DNA from: Rhizobium sp. NXC14
GTDB lineage: Bacteria; Pseudomonadota; Alphaproteobacteria; Rhizobiales; Rhizobiaceae
Assembly (NCBI RefSeq): GCF_002117485.1
Contig: NZ_CP021033.1
Location: 620,001 to 684,000 of the forward strand
Reading direction: 5' to 3'
Length of the DNA stretch: 64,000 nucleotides
In this document: in pieces, positions 53,501 to 62,783 of the stretch
How the letters are laid out: the number at the start of each line of letters is the position of its first letter
Numbering within the stretch: the first letter of the stretch is position 1
Notes under the pieces: generated by a model
What the model saw: the letters and a program-made list of their open reading frames with translations, nothing else
What the model was told of the DNA's origin: nothing
Database searches by the model: none
Position numbers and translations under genes: made by a program

Positions 53501-53601
53501 GTCCAGCCATCGATCGGGCTGCTATACCGGTCCCGCCAATGCGCGAGCTCGGCGATACGGACCTTCAGACTATCGAGGCGTTGGGCAATGGTGAGCGGCA
53601 T
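50575..53601 (-). CDS. GH38 alpha-mannosidase
   Basis: This 1008-residue enzyme has the GH38 catalytic domain with the zinc motif LTGHAHIDLAWLWPYRETRRK, the segment ETVGGMWVEPDTNMPTGESLVRQ and nucleophile aspartate in VCWLPDCFGFSGALPQIL, followed by the three-helix middle domain (KNEFHDILPGSSIRDVY) and the C-terminal beta-sandwich domain. It cleaves alpha-mannosides, probably in the cytoplasm as no signal peptide is present. It stands alone; supply of mannosides could come from the sugar transporter upstream, but that is speculation. Confidence 0.93.
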   Translation of the reverse strand: MPLTIAQRLDSLKVRIAELAHWRDRYSSPIDGWTFEGEPIAHLQDWPHRQGVVHFAASAEAPQSWPLEDIRLQLDLGGESLITLSYPDAENETFGLDPYHQEFPVKDRRFSIAAESVARFPFGEPNRAPRLNKARLIWLDGPLHRLHLLLKQIAEAIGVLGEHEVVPHLVGAAEQALRSLDWPSDTAAYISRTSGAVMQQKIWELPELVSDPAGLTDEQSASAAAAFEVLTVRLKELQQRFPPNGELVLTGHAHIDLAWLWPYRETRRKMRRTFNTALSLMERSAEFRFNQSTAHYYAQMEEEDPELLERIKKKVAEGKWETVGGMWVEPDTNMPTGESLVRQVLYGQRYFEKTFGARHTVCWLPDCFGFSGALPQILRQGGIDSFFTIKVNWSETNHMPSDLFWWKGLDGSQVLTHTFDNPMQGYNGFVQPDCYLPTWKNFRGKAQHHASLLAVGYGDGGGGVTPEMVEREVQLRDFPAIPQARWGTVKGFYEQAHRSASEKKLPVWDGEIYLELHRATLTTQSGVKRKHRQAERALITAETLASLAHMLGAEKPKSLEADWRVVLKNEFHDILPGSSIRDVYQDAEQELGGVIDHAKAEQAKALQTLSANLPKGGVADALIFVNPSLAPRPVSATLADGTVLSAADIVAPLSVAVLDRQALKPAGGLKAGSDRLENDHLSVVIGNDGAVASLIHKASGREAVDGSANQLWVYPADKPRNWDAWDVDADYAEKGVRLEAPESIGLVESGPHRAAIRVVHRYRNSSVTQTYVLTANAKRLDIETTIDWHDRRTLLRTLNPVDVQARKATFECAFGVVERATHTNTSWEQAMFEAAAHRFVDISEPGFGVALLNNAKYGHSARGNVIGMSLVRGPIYPDPLADEGEQSFTYALMPHEGAWHEGGVLDEALDLNQPLVTAEAKGLSAGNFAPLGVEGTPVALSGLKPAEEGEGLILRLYEPAGRRGRLSLALPSGWAASQPLNILEEPMERKGPADIMPFEIRTWRLRKG

Positions 53602-53916
53602 GGCTTATCCTGTTGAAAATCGGCGGCGCGCGATCGGGAATCCTGGCTTTGGGAGACGAAGATGATGCGATAGGGATCGCGAATGCAGGCCCCTCCTCCC
53701 AACGGGATCCTGTCGATGCTTAGATTAAGTAACTTTGATTTGGCGTCAAGCCGCAAAAGATCTTCTGTCCGAGATCGCCTGGCTGCTGGTCTACGCAACT
53801 CTTTGACTGGGGCGGTGTTCAGGAGCCGGAATGTCTGCCCGTCCGATCAGACGAAGCCAGATCAGACACGGTGAGGGAGTCTCCCGCCTAAGCTGGTGCA
53901 CCCGACGAGACCCACG

Positions 53917-54000
53917 GCAATATTCAATCTCGACGTCAGAGAGCTGCGGAAACATGCTCACCATCAGTTGGCGCAGGCGCAATGTCCACCGCGCGATCAT
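53917..54000 (-). pseudogene. fragment of a DadA/PuuB-like FAD-dependent oxidoreductase
   Basis: The frame MIARWTLRLRQLMVSMFPQL, continuing SDVEIEYC, matches the segment of glycine-oxidase/PuuB-type enzymes that reads LRxxMLxLFPQLxDVxIEYAWGG. The continuation is out of frame and scrambled. Nothing else of the gene remains nearby. Confidence 0.45.
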
Positions 54001-54159
54001 GCGCAGGAACGCATCGAGCCATGAAATCGGTTGGAATGTGACTCGGAAAGTCAGTGCACGATGTCCCAGCTCGCCACTATTGGTGAAGGATTCAACATCT
54101 TTCCACTCCTATAATCTAGGACGCGGTGGCCCGACGCATTTTTGATTGAAAACTGGCTG

Positions 54160-54193
54160 CCCGGACGCAACGCCAGTGGAGCTCGCGTCCGGG
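54160..54193. repeat. 9-bp perfect inverted repeat
   Basis: CCCGGACGC and GCGTCCGGG flank a 16-base loop. It may be a hairpin downstream of the EamA gene, which ends 140 bases away on the minus strand. No T-run follows on either strand, so a terminator role is uncertain. Confidence 0.4.
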
Positions 54194-54332
54194 TCAGGGG
54201 CCTGCTTTGAGGCGTTGGGGCTCTCGCCGTGTCACGACAATATTCATGATAAGTTGTACATGGGGATTGAATCGTGGAATCAAGCTCGGCCCCGGAATGC
54301 CTTGGCCCCGCCATAGCATTCTGACAGATTAC

Positions 54333-55346
54333 TCAGCGAATCCGGCGGGCTGCTTCTCTTTGCCGCCTATCGCATCGAAGTTCGACGGCGACTTCTAAGG
54401 CGCACCTCTCGTCCGCCTCTGCATCATCGTGTCGGCTGCTTCTCGACGAATCTTGGTATCCATAGAGACAAATGGCCGCTGCCAGCAGCATGAGTATCAT
54501 TCCCAACATCCCCGCCGCAGACAAGGCCTCGCCAGCGATCATAGCGCCGACGGCTACAGCAACGATGGGCGACACGAACGCAAAGCTGCCCGCCCGGGCG
54601 GGCCCGATGTCACGAATAAGCTGAAGATAGATGCTGTAACCGATCAGCGATCCGAAGAGGACGAGGAACAGCCAACTCGCGACTGCCTGCCAGTTCCACA
54701 GTGTCTGCAGACTTGCGGTTGCTTCGGGCTCGAAAACCAGTGAACTCAAAAACAGGCCTCCACCTCCGATGAGTGTCGTGCAGCCGGATAAGAAGGTGCT
54801 GCCGTAACGGGCGATTAGCGGCCTGGCCAAGACAGATCCCCAGGCCGACGATACTGCACTCCAGCTGATCGCAAGAAGTCCAACAATGCCGGCGGTGCCG
54901 GAGAGGCTGGTAAATTCGAGTGTGGGTGAAAACAGGAATGACAGGCCGATCATGCCGATGATCATCGCAAAAGCTCGGGGGCCACTCCATCGTTCCTCCC
55001 CCAGCAATATTCCGAACCCGAGCAGAGCCAGGGGCGTAAGCGACATTTCGATCACGGCAGCTGTCCCGGATGCAACGAATTGCATACCCCAAAACAGCGG
55101 ACCGTAGCAGAGTGTGATCATCAACAGGCTTGCAATGACAAGCCTGACCAAATCTTCACCGGCCGCAAACGGTATGCGACAGGACCGCAGCGACCAGCCT
55201 GAGAGCAGAAGGCCGGCGCAAAGAAACCTTGTCGCCGCGAACATCATCGGCGGCACGGTTTCGATACCGGTCTTGACGGCGATCCACGTCAGACCCCAGA
55301 CGAGGCAAAGACTGAGGAACTTGATCACGTTCTTGCGAGGAGACAT
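54333..55346 (-). CDS. EamA/DMT-superfamily transporter
   Basis: This 337-residue protein has ten predicted helices in two EamA repeats, from FLSLCLVWGLTWIAVKTGIETVPPMMFAATRF to GPARAGSFAFVSPIVAVAVGAMIAGEALSAAGMLGMILMLLA. These carriers usually export amino acids or metabolites. Start MSPRKNV is chosen because upstream sequence belongs to the promoter shared with the divergent CGNR gene. The charged tail after the last helix is typical. Confidence 0.85.
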   Translation of the reverse strand: MSPRKNVIKFLSLCLVWGLTWIAVKTGIETVPPMMFAATRFLCAGLLLSGWSLRSCRIPFAAGEDLVRLVIASLLMITLCYGPLFWGMQFVASGTAAVIEMSLTPLALLGFGILLGEERWSGPRAFAMIIGMIGLSFLFSPTLEFTSLSGTAGIVGLLAISWSAVSSAWGSVLARPLIARYGSTFLSGCTTLIGGGGLFLSSLVFEPEATASLQTLWNWQAVASWLFLVLFGSLIGYSIYLQLIRDIGPARAGSFAFVSPIVAVAVGAMIAGEALSAAGMLGMILMLLAAAICLYGYQDSSRSSRHDDAEADERCALEVAVELRCDRRQREAARRIR

Positions 55347-55363
55347 AGAGGGGCCCTTGCTCT

Positions 55364-55393
55364 GTAACGAGTAAACATTATTTATATCGTTAC
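55364..55393. promoter_or_regulatory. inverted repeat GTAACGA-N16-TCGTTAC between exporter and CGNR regulator
   Basis: A perfect 7-bp inverted repeat surrounds an AT-rich 16-base centre (GTAAACATTATTTATA) in the 77-base divergent space. It would overlap both promoters and is a candidate operator for the CGNR protein. Confidence 0.5.
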
Positions 55394-55423
55394 AATCTGG
55401 CAACCTGCTCTTTGTTCCGCACC

Positions 55424-56035
55424 ATGGCCTCATCAATATTCGACATGCGTCTGAGCGGCGGTCATCCTGCCCTTGAACTGGTAAACACCCTCGACAGCCG
55501 CCGCGGCCGTTGGGGGCCCGATTTCCTGCGGTCGTTCGATGACGTGCTGGCGTTCGTTGAAAGGCTTCAGCTCATCGATGCAAGGGGATTGGCAAGTTTG
55601 AGGGAACGCGCGGCGGTCGATCCCGGCAAGGCAGAAGACGCCCTGGCGAATTTGATAAGGCTTAGAGAAACTATCTACACCCTATTCATTGCCGAGGATA
55701 CCGATGCTCCTTATCCCGAGCCAGCATTGAGCACAGTGGTAGAAATGGCGAGAGCAGGCCGCGCAAGACAGACCCTCCTAAAGTCAAATCAGAACTTCGT
55801 CTGGGCACTCCCCTTTGACGATCTGTCCGATATTTTTCACCTATTCGCTATCGCTGCTACTGATCTGTTGACCAACCGGAGCGGCCGCCGTCGCGTGCGT
55901 GAGTGCAAGGGCGATAATTGCGGCTGGCTCTTCCTTGATCGTTCAAAGGGTGGCCGGCGGCGATGGTGCTCGGAGGCAAGTTGCGGGGTACACAGCCGAG
56001 TGAAGCGTTTTCGCGCGCACGGCGACGACCGTTGA
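55424..56035 (+). CDS. CGNR zinc-finger (ABATE-domain) regulator
   Basis: This 203-residue protein has an N-terminal ABATE domain (GGHPALELVNTLDSRRG) and a C-terminal CGNR-type zinc finger: C-x4-C (CKGDNC) followed by WLFLDRSKGGRRRWCSEASCG. Proteins of this family are stress-responsive putative transcription factors. It is divergent from an EamA exporter, a frequent partner of regulators that sense toxic metabolites. An in-frame TTG four codons earlier is less likely. Confidence 0.83.
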   Translation: MASSIFDMRLSGGHPALELVNTLDSRRGRWGPDFLRSFDDVLAFVERLQLIDARGLASLRERAAVDPGKAEDALANLIRLRETIYTLFIAEDTDAPYPEPALSTVVEMARAGRARQTLLKSNQNFVWALPFDDLSDIFHLFAIAATDLLTNRSGRRRVRECKGDNCGWLFLDRSKGGRRRWCSEASCGVHSRVKRFRAHGDDR

Positions 56036-56825
56036 TGATGGCGGTGAGTTCATCAGTATAAGAAGCCTTGAGCGTCCCGGAGATCGGCAGATTGACGGAG
56101 GCGCGAGTGATAAAAATTGAGCTAGCACCAGGAATATGCTGCGGCGCCTTCCCCCGAGGCGTTCGAGCATATTGCGCGCCATCTGAAGCGCGTTGAGCTC
56201 CTGTTCGGCCGGCCGACGGCGGTATCTTTGGTTCCATGGCTGTAGGCAGGCAAACGCCCTCTCACCGCCACTCTCCGGTTCCACGGCGGCGGGCCGGCGA
56301 TCGCGAAGAAGATGTCAAAGCTCGGGATCGAGACGGTGCTGCTCTCAAGGCAGGCGCGATCTGATACTTCCGGCATAATTGGTCTGGTTTAGGAAATCGT
56401 GCGAAAGGGCTAAACAAATATACTTTGGCATAATGGCGAGGGCGCTCCAGGCAGAGTTACTGTTGCAACGGCCCTAAAAGAAACGCCCTCCCATCACGGG
56501 CCGACTTGCCGCGCCGGCGTTTTGCTTGACCGTAAGACCTTCACCCCTGCCGGCGCGGCGCCTCTTATAGCATGAAACCGCATTGCCGCAGCTTTGCTCT
56601 TCGCGGAACTGGCTTAACAACAGGCACTGGAACCCGAGTCGCGAAGATCAGCAGAGCTGCGACCGCCTCATAATCCGAAGCATAGGCTCGTTGACATGAG
56701 AGGAAAGTCGGTGAAGCTTGATTGGATCTGCGATGCCTGCACCTCCGATGGTATGCGGGCAGCATCGAAGCGAGCGGTGTGCCATGGACGACACGGTCAA
56801 AGATGCGCAGAAGACCAGGAAGAAC
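56036..56825. other. gene-poor region before the large kinase
   Basis: Nearly 800 bases with no gene I can support. Short minus-strand frames (around 55943-56376) lack any recognised motif. The notable element is a long GC-rich inverted repeat at 56508-56559. The promoter of the large kinase gene should lie in the last 250 bases. Confidence 0.45.
56508..56559. repeat. 11-bp perfect inverted repeat
   Basis: GCCGCGCCGGC (56508-56518) and GCCGGCGCGGC (56549-56559) are perfect complements around a 30-base loop. It could be a transcription-stopping hairpin or the scar of a mobile element end. Confidence 0.5.
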
Positions 56826-59800
56826 ATGTTCGGACGGAAGCGCGCTCTCGCTTCCATCGGCCAGCAAACTTCGACCGACCTTAGGTACCACGAGCCACAA
56901 TCCTCCTGGAGTGACGGCGATCGCATCTTTACACGAGAGCTGATCCGGAGCGGCAACGGCGCATCAAAAGCCGTTCTGAGGGTGCAGCTTGCAGCCGAAC
57001 ATCCCAATCGAACCAGCCTCGACAGACTGGCCCACGAGTATCGCCTGAAAGACGAACTCGACCGGGAGTGGGCAGCCAAACCGCTGGATTTCACCACGGA
57101 AAATGGTCGTGGCGTGCTCGTCCTCGAAGATTGCGGCGGCGTGCCCCTCCCGCAGTTGATGGGACGGCACAGCCATGGCATGGCAGGCGAACTCACTGTC
57201 TTTCTGCGCCTTGCCAGGGGCATTGCGGCGGCAGTCGGCAAGGCTCACGGATGCGGCCTCATTCACAGGGACATCAAGCCAGCGAATATACTGGCGGACG
57301 AGGCGGATGGACGGGTTCGTCTCACGGGCTTCGGAGTGGCATCGCATCTTTCTCGTCAGCGCCAGGCCGCCGAGCCCCCTGAGGTCATTGCTGGCAGCCT
57401 CGCATATATGTCGCCCGAACAGACCGGCCGCATGAACCGATCGGTGGACTCGCGTAGTGACCTCTACGCCGTCGGCATCACGCTCTACGAAATGATTACC
57501 GGCCAGTTGCCGTTCACTGCTTCGGAGCCGATGGAATGGGTGCACTGCCACGTTGCCAGGCGACCGGTGCCGCCGTCCGAGCGTGCAAGAGAGCTACCAG
57601 GCGTTATCTCGGCAATCGTGATGAAGCTGCTCGCCAAGAACGCAGAGGAACGCTACCAGACGGCCGCCGGGCTAGAGGCGGATCTTCGACGTGCCCTCGT
57701 CGAGAGCGAGAAGTATGGGCGGATCTCAGAATTTCCGCTCGGGACGCGCGATGTGCCGGACAGACTGGTGATCCCCGAGCGGCCCTACGGTCGCGAACGC
57801 GAGATCGCCGCCCTGACCTCCGCATTCGACCGGGCCGTAGCGGGCGCTGGTCCGACGCTGGTGCTGGTTTCGGGTCATGCCGGCGTGGGCAAATCCATGG
57901 TCGTGAATGAGCTCCACCGCGCGCTCGTGCCGTCACGTGGGCTGTTTGCTTCCGGCAAATTCGACCAGAACCAGCGTCACATTCCTTATGCGAGCCTAGC
58001 GCAGGCCCTGCAAGGCCTCGTCCGAGTGCTGCTGGGCAAGAGTGAAGCGGAACTCGCGCCATGGCGCGCTGCTTTAAGCGAAGAGCTGGGCGCGGGCGGT
58101 CGGCTGCTGGTAACGCTCATTCCGGAACTTGAATCTCTCATCGGCCGGCTTCCGGCGGTTGCGGATCTGCCGCCTCAGGATGCCAAACGCCGCTTCCATC
58201 TGAACATCAGGCGGCTGCTGCGCGTGTTTGCCACAGCAGAACATCCGCTTACGCTGTTTCTGGACGATCTCCAATGGTTGGACGCAGCGACGCTCGATCT
58301 GCTTGAAGATTTGTGCACCCAGCAGGATATGCGTCACCTGCTGCTCATTGGCGCCTATCGCGACAACGAAGTATCGTCCACCCATCCGCTGATCCGCCGG
58401 CTGACAGCGATCCGGGAGGCCGGTGGCCAAGTGCATGAAATCGTACTGACACCGCTCAGGCTGGAAGATCTGACCCGGATGCTGGCCGACGCTCTTCATT
58501 ACGGAAGCAAGCGTGTCCAGCCGCTTGCGCGGCTAGTGCACAAGAAGAGCGGAGGCAATCCCTTCTTCGCGCTCCAGTTCCTGAGCACGCTGCCGGACGA
58601 AGGCCTGCTCGAATTCAATCACGAACAGGCGCACTGGGATTGGGATCTCGATCGCATAAGAGCGAAAGGCTATACCGATAACGTCGTGGATCTTATGCTA
58701 AGCAAGCTGCGGCGCCTGCCCGATACCACACAGGCTGCCCTGAACATGCTGGCGTGTCTCGGCAATCACGCGGCGGTTGATACCCTAGCTCTGATCAGGA
58801 GCGAAAATCACGACGCGGTTCATGCAGCCTTTTGGGCCGCGGCGCGGGCCGGACTCGTGCTGCTTGAAGAGGGGTCATCTTACCGCTTCCTGCATGATCG
58901 TGTTCAGGAGGCCGCGTATGGGCTGATCCCTGAAGATGAGCGGGCGGCAGCGCATCTTTCCATTGGCCGCCTCCTGCTGAAGCATAGACCGCCGCAGGCA
59001 CTCGAGGAGAATATTTTCGAGATTGTCGGCCAACTCAACTGCGGCGGCGCGCTCATCGCGCCCGGTGAAGAGCGAGAGCGTCTCGCGGACTTGAACCTGC
59101 TTGCCACTCGCCGCGCCAAGGCGTCGGCTGCATACGAATCGGCGCTGGCTTATGCCGGCACGGGTGCGGCTTACCTGCCGCACGATGCCTGGGAGCGCCG
59201 ATACGAACTCGCTTTCGCCCTCGAACTCCACAGGGCCGAATGCGAATTCTTGACAGGCGCACCGGCGGAGGCGCAGGCCCGCCTCGCGGAATTGGCAAGC
59301 CGAGCCACCAGCCTCGCCGACCTGGCCCGCGTCACGCGCCTGCGCGTCGACCTTTTCATGAGCCTGGGTCGGAGCGATCAGGCCATCATATTCGGTCTCG
59401 ACTACCTGCGCCGGGTCGGCATTTCGTGGTCGTCCCACCCGACCAGGGGCCAGGTGCGCCAGGAATACGCGCGGCTTTGGCGACAACTCGGGGGCCGCCC
59501 TATCGAAGCGCTGCTTAACTCGCCCCCAATGGCGGACCCTGTCGCGCTCGCGACCATGGACGTTCTGACTTCACTTGTTACTCCGGCCCTGTTTACCAAC
59601 GAGAATCTGCGCTGCCTCGTTATCGGGCGAATGGGCAACATCAGCCTCAAGCACGGCAACAGCGACACATCGCCTTATGCCTTCACTGCTGTGGGCACGG
59701 TGCTCGGGCCCTATTTTGGCAACTATGAAGCCGGTTTTCGGTTCGGCCTGCTCGGACTGGACCTGACGGAACAGCCTGGAATGGAACGCCTGAAGGCACG

Positions 59801-62732
59801 AGTCTACCTCGCCTTCGGTAACCTTGCGAAATCGTCGTCGCGTCATGTCCGCACCGGCCGTGCGCTTGCGCAGCGCGTATTCGAAACGGCACAGCAGGTC
59901 GGCGATCTCACCTACGCCGTCTTAAGCCGGAATAACCTTGTGACCTATCTTCTGGCCGCTGGCGAGCCCCTCTCGCAGGTCCAGCGCGATGCGGAAGCTG
60001 GTTTGGACTTCGCGCGTCAGGCCGGCTTCGGAGTCGCCGTCGGTTTCATCAGCGGGCAGCTCCAACTCATCCGCACGCTTCGCGGGCTGACGCCGATCTT
60101 CGGATGCTTCAACGATGAAGGGTTCGACGAGCAGCAATTCGAACTTACGACCGACGGCAAGCCGGGCAGTTGCCTGTACTGGATCCGCAAGCTACAGGCA
60201 TGTGTATTTGCCGGGGATACCCTCACAGCACTTTCGGCAGCGGCGAAAGCAGAAAGCCTCCTGTGGATGACTCCCGCTATTTTCGAGCGGGCGGAATATC
60301 ACTTTTACACCGGACTTTCATTGGCCTCTGCTTTGCAAGGACCGACGACTGAAACAGCTCTTTATCGCAAGGCCCTACGCGCTCATCGCCGGCAGCTCGA
60401 CACTTGGGCCGCGCACAGCCCGGAGAATTTCGCAAGCCGCGCAACATTGCTCGGCGCAGAGGTCGCCCGCTTGGGAAGCCGTGAGTTGCAAGCCGAGCGC
60501 CTCTATGAACAGGCGATCCAGTTGGCGCGTGCGCACGCGCTCCCACACGACGAAGCGATCGCGTATGAGCGCGCTTCGGGCTTTTACCGGGCGCGCGGCT
60601 TCGATGAGATTGCTCGCCTGTATCTTGAAAGCGCCCGTCGCTGTTATCTCAGTTGGGGAGCCGACGGCAAGGTCCGGCAGCTTGAAGAAGCCTATCCCCA
60701 ACTGCGGGATGGGCAACCGGCACCGGCTGCAACAAGCACGATCGAAGCGCCGCTCGAGCATCTCGACCTCGCCACCGTCATCAAGGTGTCGCAAGCAGTC
60801 TCCAGCGAAATCGTTGTCGACAAGCTGATCGATACGGTGCTGCGAATGGCCGTCGAGCAGGCGGGAGCCGAACGTGGCCTTCTGATCCTGTCGCGCGGCG
60901 GTGAACCGCGGATTGCCGCTGAGGCGACGATCCGCGGCGAAGCGGTCCTCATAGAGTTGCGTAATGAGCCCGTCGCCGTCGTGATGCCGGAATCAGTTCT
61001 CAATTACGTCCTGCGTGTGCGGGAAATCGTCAGCCTCGACGATGCGTCGGCTGAAAACGCCTTTGCGGCCGATCCCTATATCCGCCATCGTGCGGCCAGA
61101 TCCATTCTCTGTTTGCCGCTGATCAATCACGCGAAGCTGATCGGTGCGCTGTATCTGGAAAATACTCTGGCGGGCCGTGTCTTCGCGCCGGGGCGCATTC
61201 CGGTGTTGAAGCTCATCGCCTCGCAAGCCGCCAGCACGCTCGAAATCACCGGACTTTACCACGACCTGGCAGAGCGTGAAGCGCGAATAGGCCGGCTTGT
61301 CGAAGCGAACATCATCGGAATTTTTATCCGGGACATCGAAGGTCGGATAATCGAGGCCAACGAGGCGTTCCTGCAAATGGTGGGCTACAGCCGTGACGAA
61401 CTCTTGGCGGGTCAGCTCCTCGATAAGGAGCTGACACCGCCGGAATGGCGCGAACGTGACGCCGAGGCCGAGGCCGAGCTCAGAGTGACCGGCAGCGTCC
61501 GCCCCTTTGAAAAGGTGTACCAGCGAAAGGACGGCGGTCACGTACCCGTGATGATCGGTGAGGCAAGTTTCGAGGGGGCCGGGAGCCAGGCCGTGGCCTT
61601 CGTGCTCGACCTGTCCGAGAGCAAGCGAGCAGAGGAGAGGCTGCGAGCAAGCGAAACTCGTTTTCGGACCTTCGTCGACCATGCCACCGATGCCTTTTTC
61701 CTCCATACCGACGATCTGACCGTCATAGACGTCAACCGCCAAGCCTGTGAAAGCCTCGGTTACAGCCGGGAGGAATTAATTGGCATGCACCCGCGCGACT
61801 TTGACGGAGCTATCGACGAAAAGGCGCTTGCGACATTAGTGGATCGCGTCGACGCAGGACATCCAATGACTTTCGAAACACTCCACCGGCGGAAGGACGG
61901 AACAACGTTTCCGGTCGAGGTTCGCGTCGGCAAATTCCGACAGGAAAAGCAATGGTTTCGTCTTTCGCTGGCGCGTGACATCACCGATCGCAGGCAGGCC
62001 GAGGATGCCATTCAGCTTGCGCGAGCAGAACTTGCCCATGTAAGCAGGCTGACCACTATGGGGGAACTTGTAGCCTCCATCGCCCACGAGGTCAGACAGC
62101 CGCTCACCGGGCTGGTCAGCAGCGGCAATGCCTGCCTTCGCTATCTCGACGCGGATCCCCGTGACATCGTCTCCGCCCGTCGCGCCATCGAGCGCATGAT
62201 CAGCGACGCTTTTCGTGCATCCGAGGTCATCGACCGGATTCGGGCAATGGCGAAGAAATCACCCGAACGCAGGGATCGGCTGAACATCAACGATATCGTG
62301 TCCGAGACGATAGCCCTGGTGTCCACGGACCTTGAACGCAGTGCGGTGTCGCTTCGTACAAACCTCTCCGACGGCTTGCCCCCGATCGTAGGGGACCAAG
62401 TGCAAATCCAGCAGGTGATCCTGAACCTTATCATGAACGCCAACGACGCGATGGCGGCGATGCCAAAAGGAGCGCGCGAACTCATCGTAAGCACTGAAAA
62501 GGCAGCACCCAACACCGTTTTGGTGGCTGTCCGCGATAGCGGCCCTATCCTCGACCCGGCGAAGATCGGCGATATATTCGAGGCGTTCTTCAGTACCAAA
62601 CCAAAGGGTATGGGCATGGGCCTGACGATCAGCCGTTCGATCATAGAGGCTCACAAAGGCCAACTCTGGGCCACGCCAAACGCGCCCCACGGTGCCATTT
62701 TTCAGTTTACATTACCAACCGAGGAGAAATAA
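56826..62732 (+). CDS. giant hybrid: Ser/Thr kinase-like, AAA ATPase, GAF, two PAS, histidine kinase
   Basis: This 1968-residue protein has, in order: a protein-kinase-like domain (HRDIKPANIL with Asp149; the DFG position reads GFG, Gly168); a STAND-type AAA ATPase (Walker A SGHAGVGKS, Lys356; Walker B LFLDDLQWLD); a long helical repeat region (about 600-1300); GAF (about 1315-1478); two PAS domains (to about 1728); HisKA with His1754 (SIAHEVRQPLTG); and HATPase (NLIMNANDAM; GMGMGLTISRSIIEAHKG). It probably senses several inputs and phosphorylates the FixJ-like regulator 51 bases downstream. The start at MFGRKR has AGGA six bases upstream; ATG 56784 is possible. Confidence 0.9.
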   Translation: MFGRKRALASIGQQTSTDLRYHEPQSSWSDGDRIFTRELIRSGNGASKAVLRVQLAAEHPNRTSLDRLAHEYRLKDELDREWAAKPLDFTTENGRGVLVLEDCGGVPLPQLMGRHSHGMAGELTVFLRLARGIAAAVGKAHGCGLIHRDIKPANILADEADGRVRLTGFGVASHLSRQRQAAEPPEVIAGSLAYMSPEQTGRMNRSVDSRSDLYAVGITLYEMITGQLPFTASEPMEWVHCHVARRPVPPSERARELPGVISAIVMKLLAKNAEERYQTAAGLEADLRRALVESEKYGRISEFPLGTRDVPDRLVIPERPYGREREIAALTSAFDRAVAGAGPTLVLVSGHAGVGKSMVVNELHRALVPSRGLFASGKFDQNQRHIPYASLAQALQGLVRVLLGKSEAELAPWRAALSEELGAGGRLLVTLIPELESLIGRLPAVADLPPQDAKRRFHLNIRRLLRVFATAEHPLTLFLDDLQWLDAATLDLLEDLCTQQDMRHLLLIGAYRDNEVSSTHPLIRRLTAIREAGGQVHEIVLTPLRLEDLTRMLADALHYGSKRVQPLARLVHKKSGGNPFFALQFLSTLPDEGLLEFNHEQAHWDWDLDRIRAKGYTDNVVDLMLSKLRRLPDTTQAALNMLACLGNHAAVDTLALIRSENHDAVHAAFWAAARAGLVLLEEGSSYRFLHDRVQEAAYGLIPEDERAAAHLSIGRLLLKHRPPQALEENIFEIVGQLNCGGALIAPGEERERLADLNLLATRRAKASAAYESALAYAGTGAAYLPHDAWERRYELAFALELHRAECEFLTGAPAEAQARLAELASRATSLADLARVTRLRVDLFMSLGRSDQAIIFGLDYLRRVGISWSSHPTRGQVRQEYARLWRQLGGRPIEALLNSPPMADPVALATMDVLTSLVTPALFTNENLRCLVIGRMGNISLKHGNSDTSPYAFTAVGTVLGPYFGNYEAGFRFGLLGLDLTEQPGMERLKARVYLAFGNLAKSSSRHVRTGRALAQRVFETAQQVGDLTYAVLSRNNLVTYLLAAGEPLSQVQRDAEAGLDFARQAGFGVAVGFISGQLQLIRTLRGLTPIFGCFNDEGFDEQQFELTTDGKPGSCLYWIRKLQACVFAGDTLTALSAAAKAESLLWMTPAIFERAEYHFYTGLSLASALQGPTTETALYRKALRAHRRQLDTWAAHSPENFASRATLLGAEVARLGSRELQAERLYEQAIQLARAHALPHDEAIAYERASGFYRARGFDEIARLYLESARRCYLSWGADGKVRQLEEAYPQLRDGQPAPAATSTIEAPLEHLDLATVIKVSQAVSSEIVVDKLIDTVLRMAVEQAGAERGLLILSRGGEPRIAAEATIRGEAVLIELRNEPVAVVMPESVLNYVLRVREIVSLDDASAENAFAADPYIRHRAARSILCLPLINHAKLIGALYLENTLAGRVFAPGRIPVLKLIASQAASTLEITGLYHDLAEREARIGRLVEANIIGIFIRDIEGRIIEANEAFLQMVGYSRDELLAGQLLDKELTPPEWRERDAEAEAELRVTGSVRPFEKVYQRKDGGHVPVMIGEASFEGAGSQAVAFVLDLSESKRAEERLRASETRFRTFVDHATDAFFLHTDDLTVIDVNRQACESLGYSREELIGMHPRDFDGAIDEKALATLVDRVDAGHPMTFETLHRRKDGTTFPVEVRVGKFRQEKQWFRLSLARDITDRRQAEDAIQLARAELAHVSRLTTMGELVASIAHEVRQPLTGLVSSGNACLRYLDADPRDIVSARRAIERMISDAFRASEVIDRIRAMAKKSPERRDRLNINDIVSETIALVSTDLERSAVSLRTNLSDGLPPIVGDQVQIQQVILNLIMNANDAMAAMPKGARELIVSTEKAAPNTVLVAVRDSGPILDPAKIGDIFEAFFSTKPKGMGMGLTISRSIIEAHKGQLWATPNAPHGAIFQFTLPTEEK

Positions 62733-62783
62733 TTGATCCATGTCCGGGGCGCCGCCTGACCGGCGCAAAACTTGGGGACATGG

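Larger units (their letters stand above)
53602..54332. other. gene-poor region with an oxidoreductase remnant and an inverted repeat
   Basis: About 730 bases without an intact gene. It contains the short FAD-oxidoreductase remnant listed separately and a perfect 9-bp inverted repeat CCCGGACGC/GCGTCCGGG (54160-54193, 16-base loop) without a T-run. The remaining sequence shows nothing I can identify. Confidence 0.5.
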
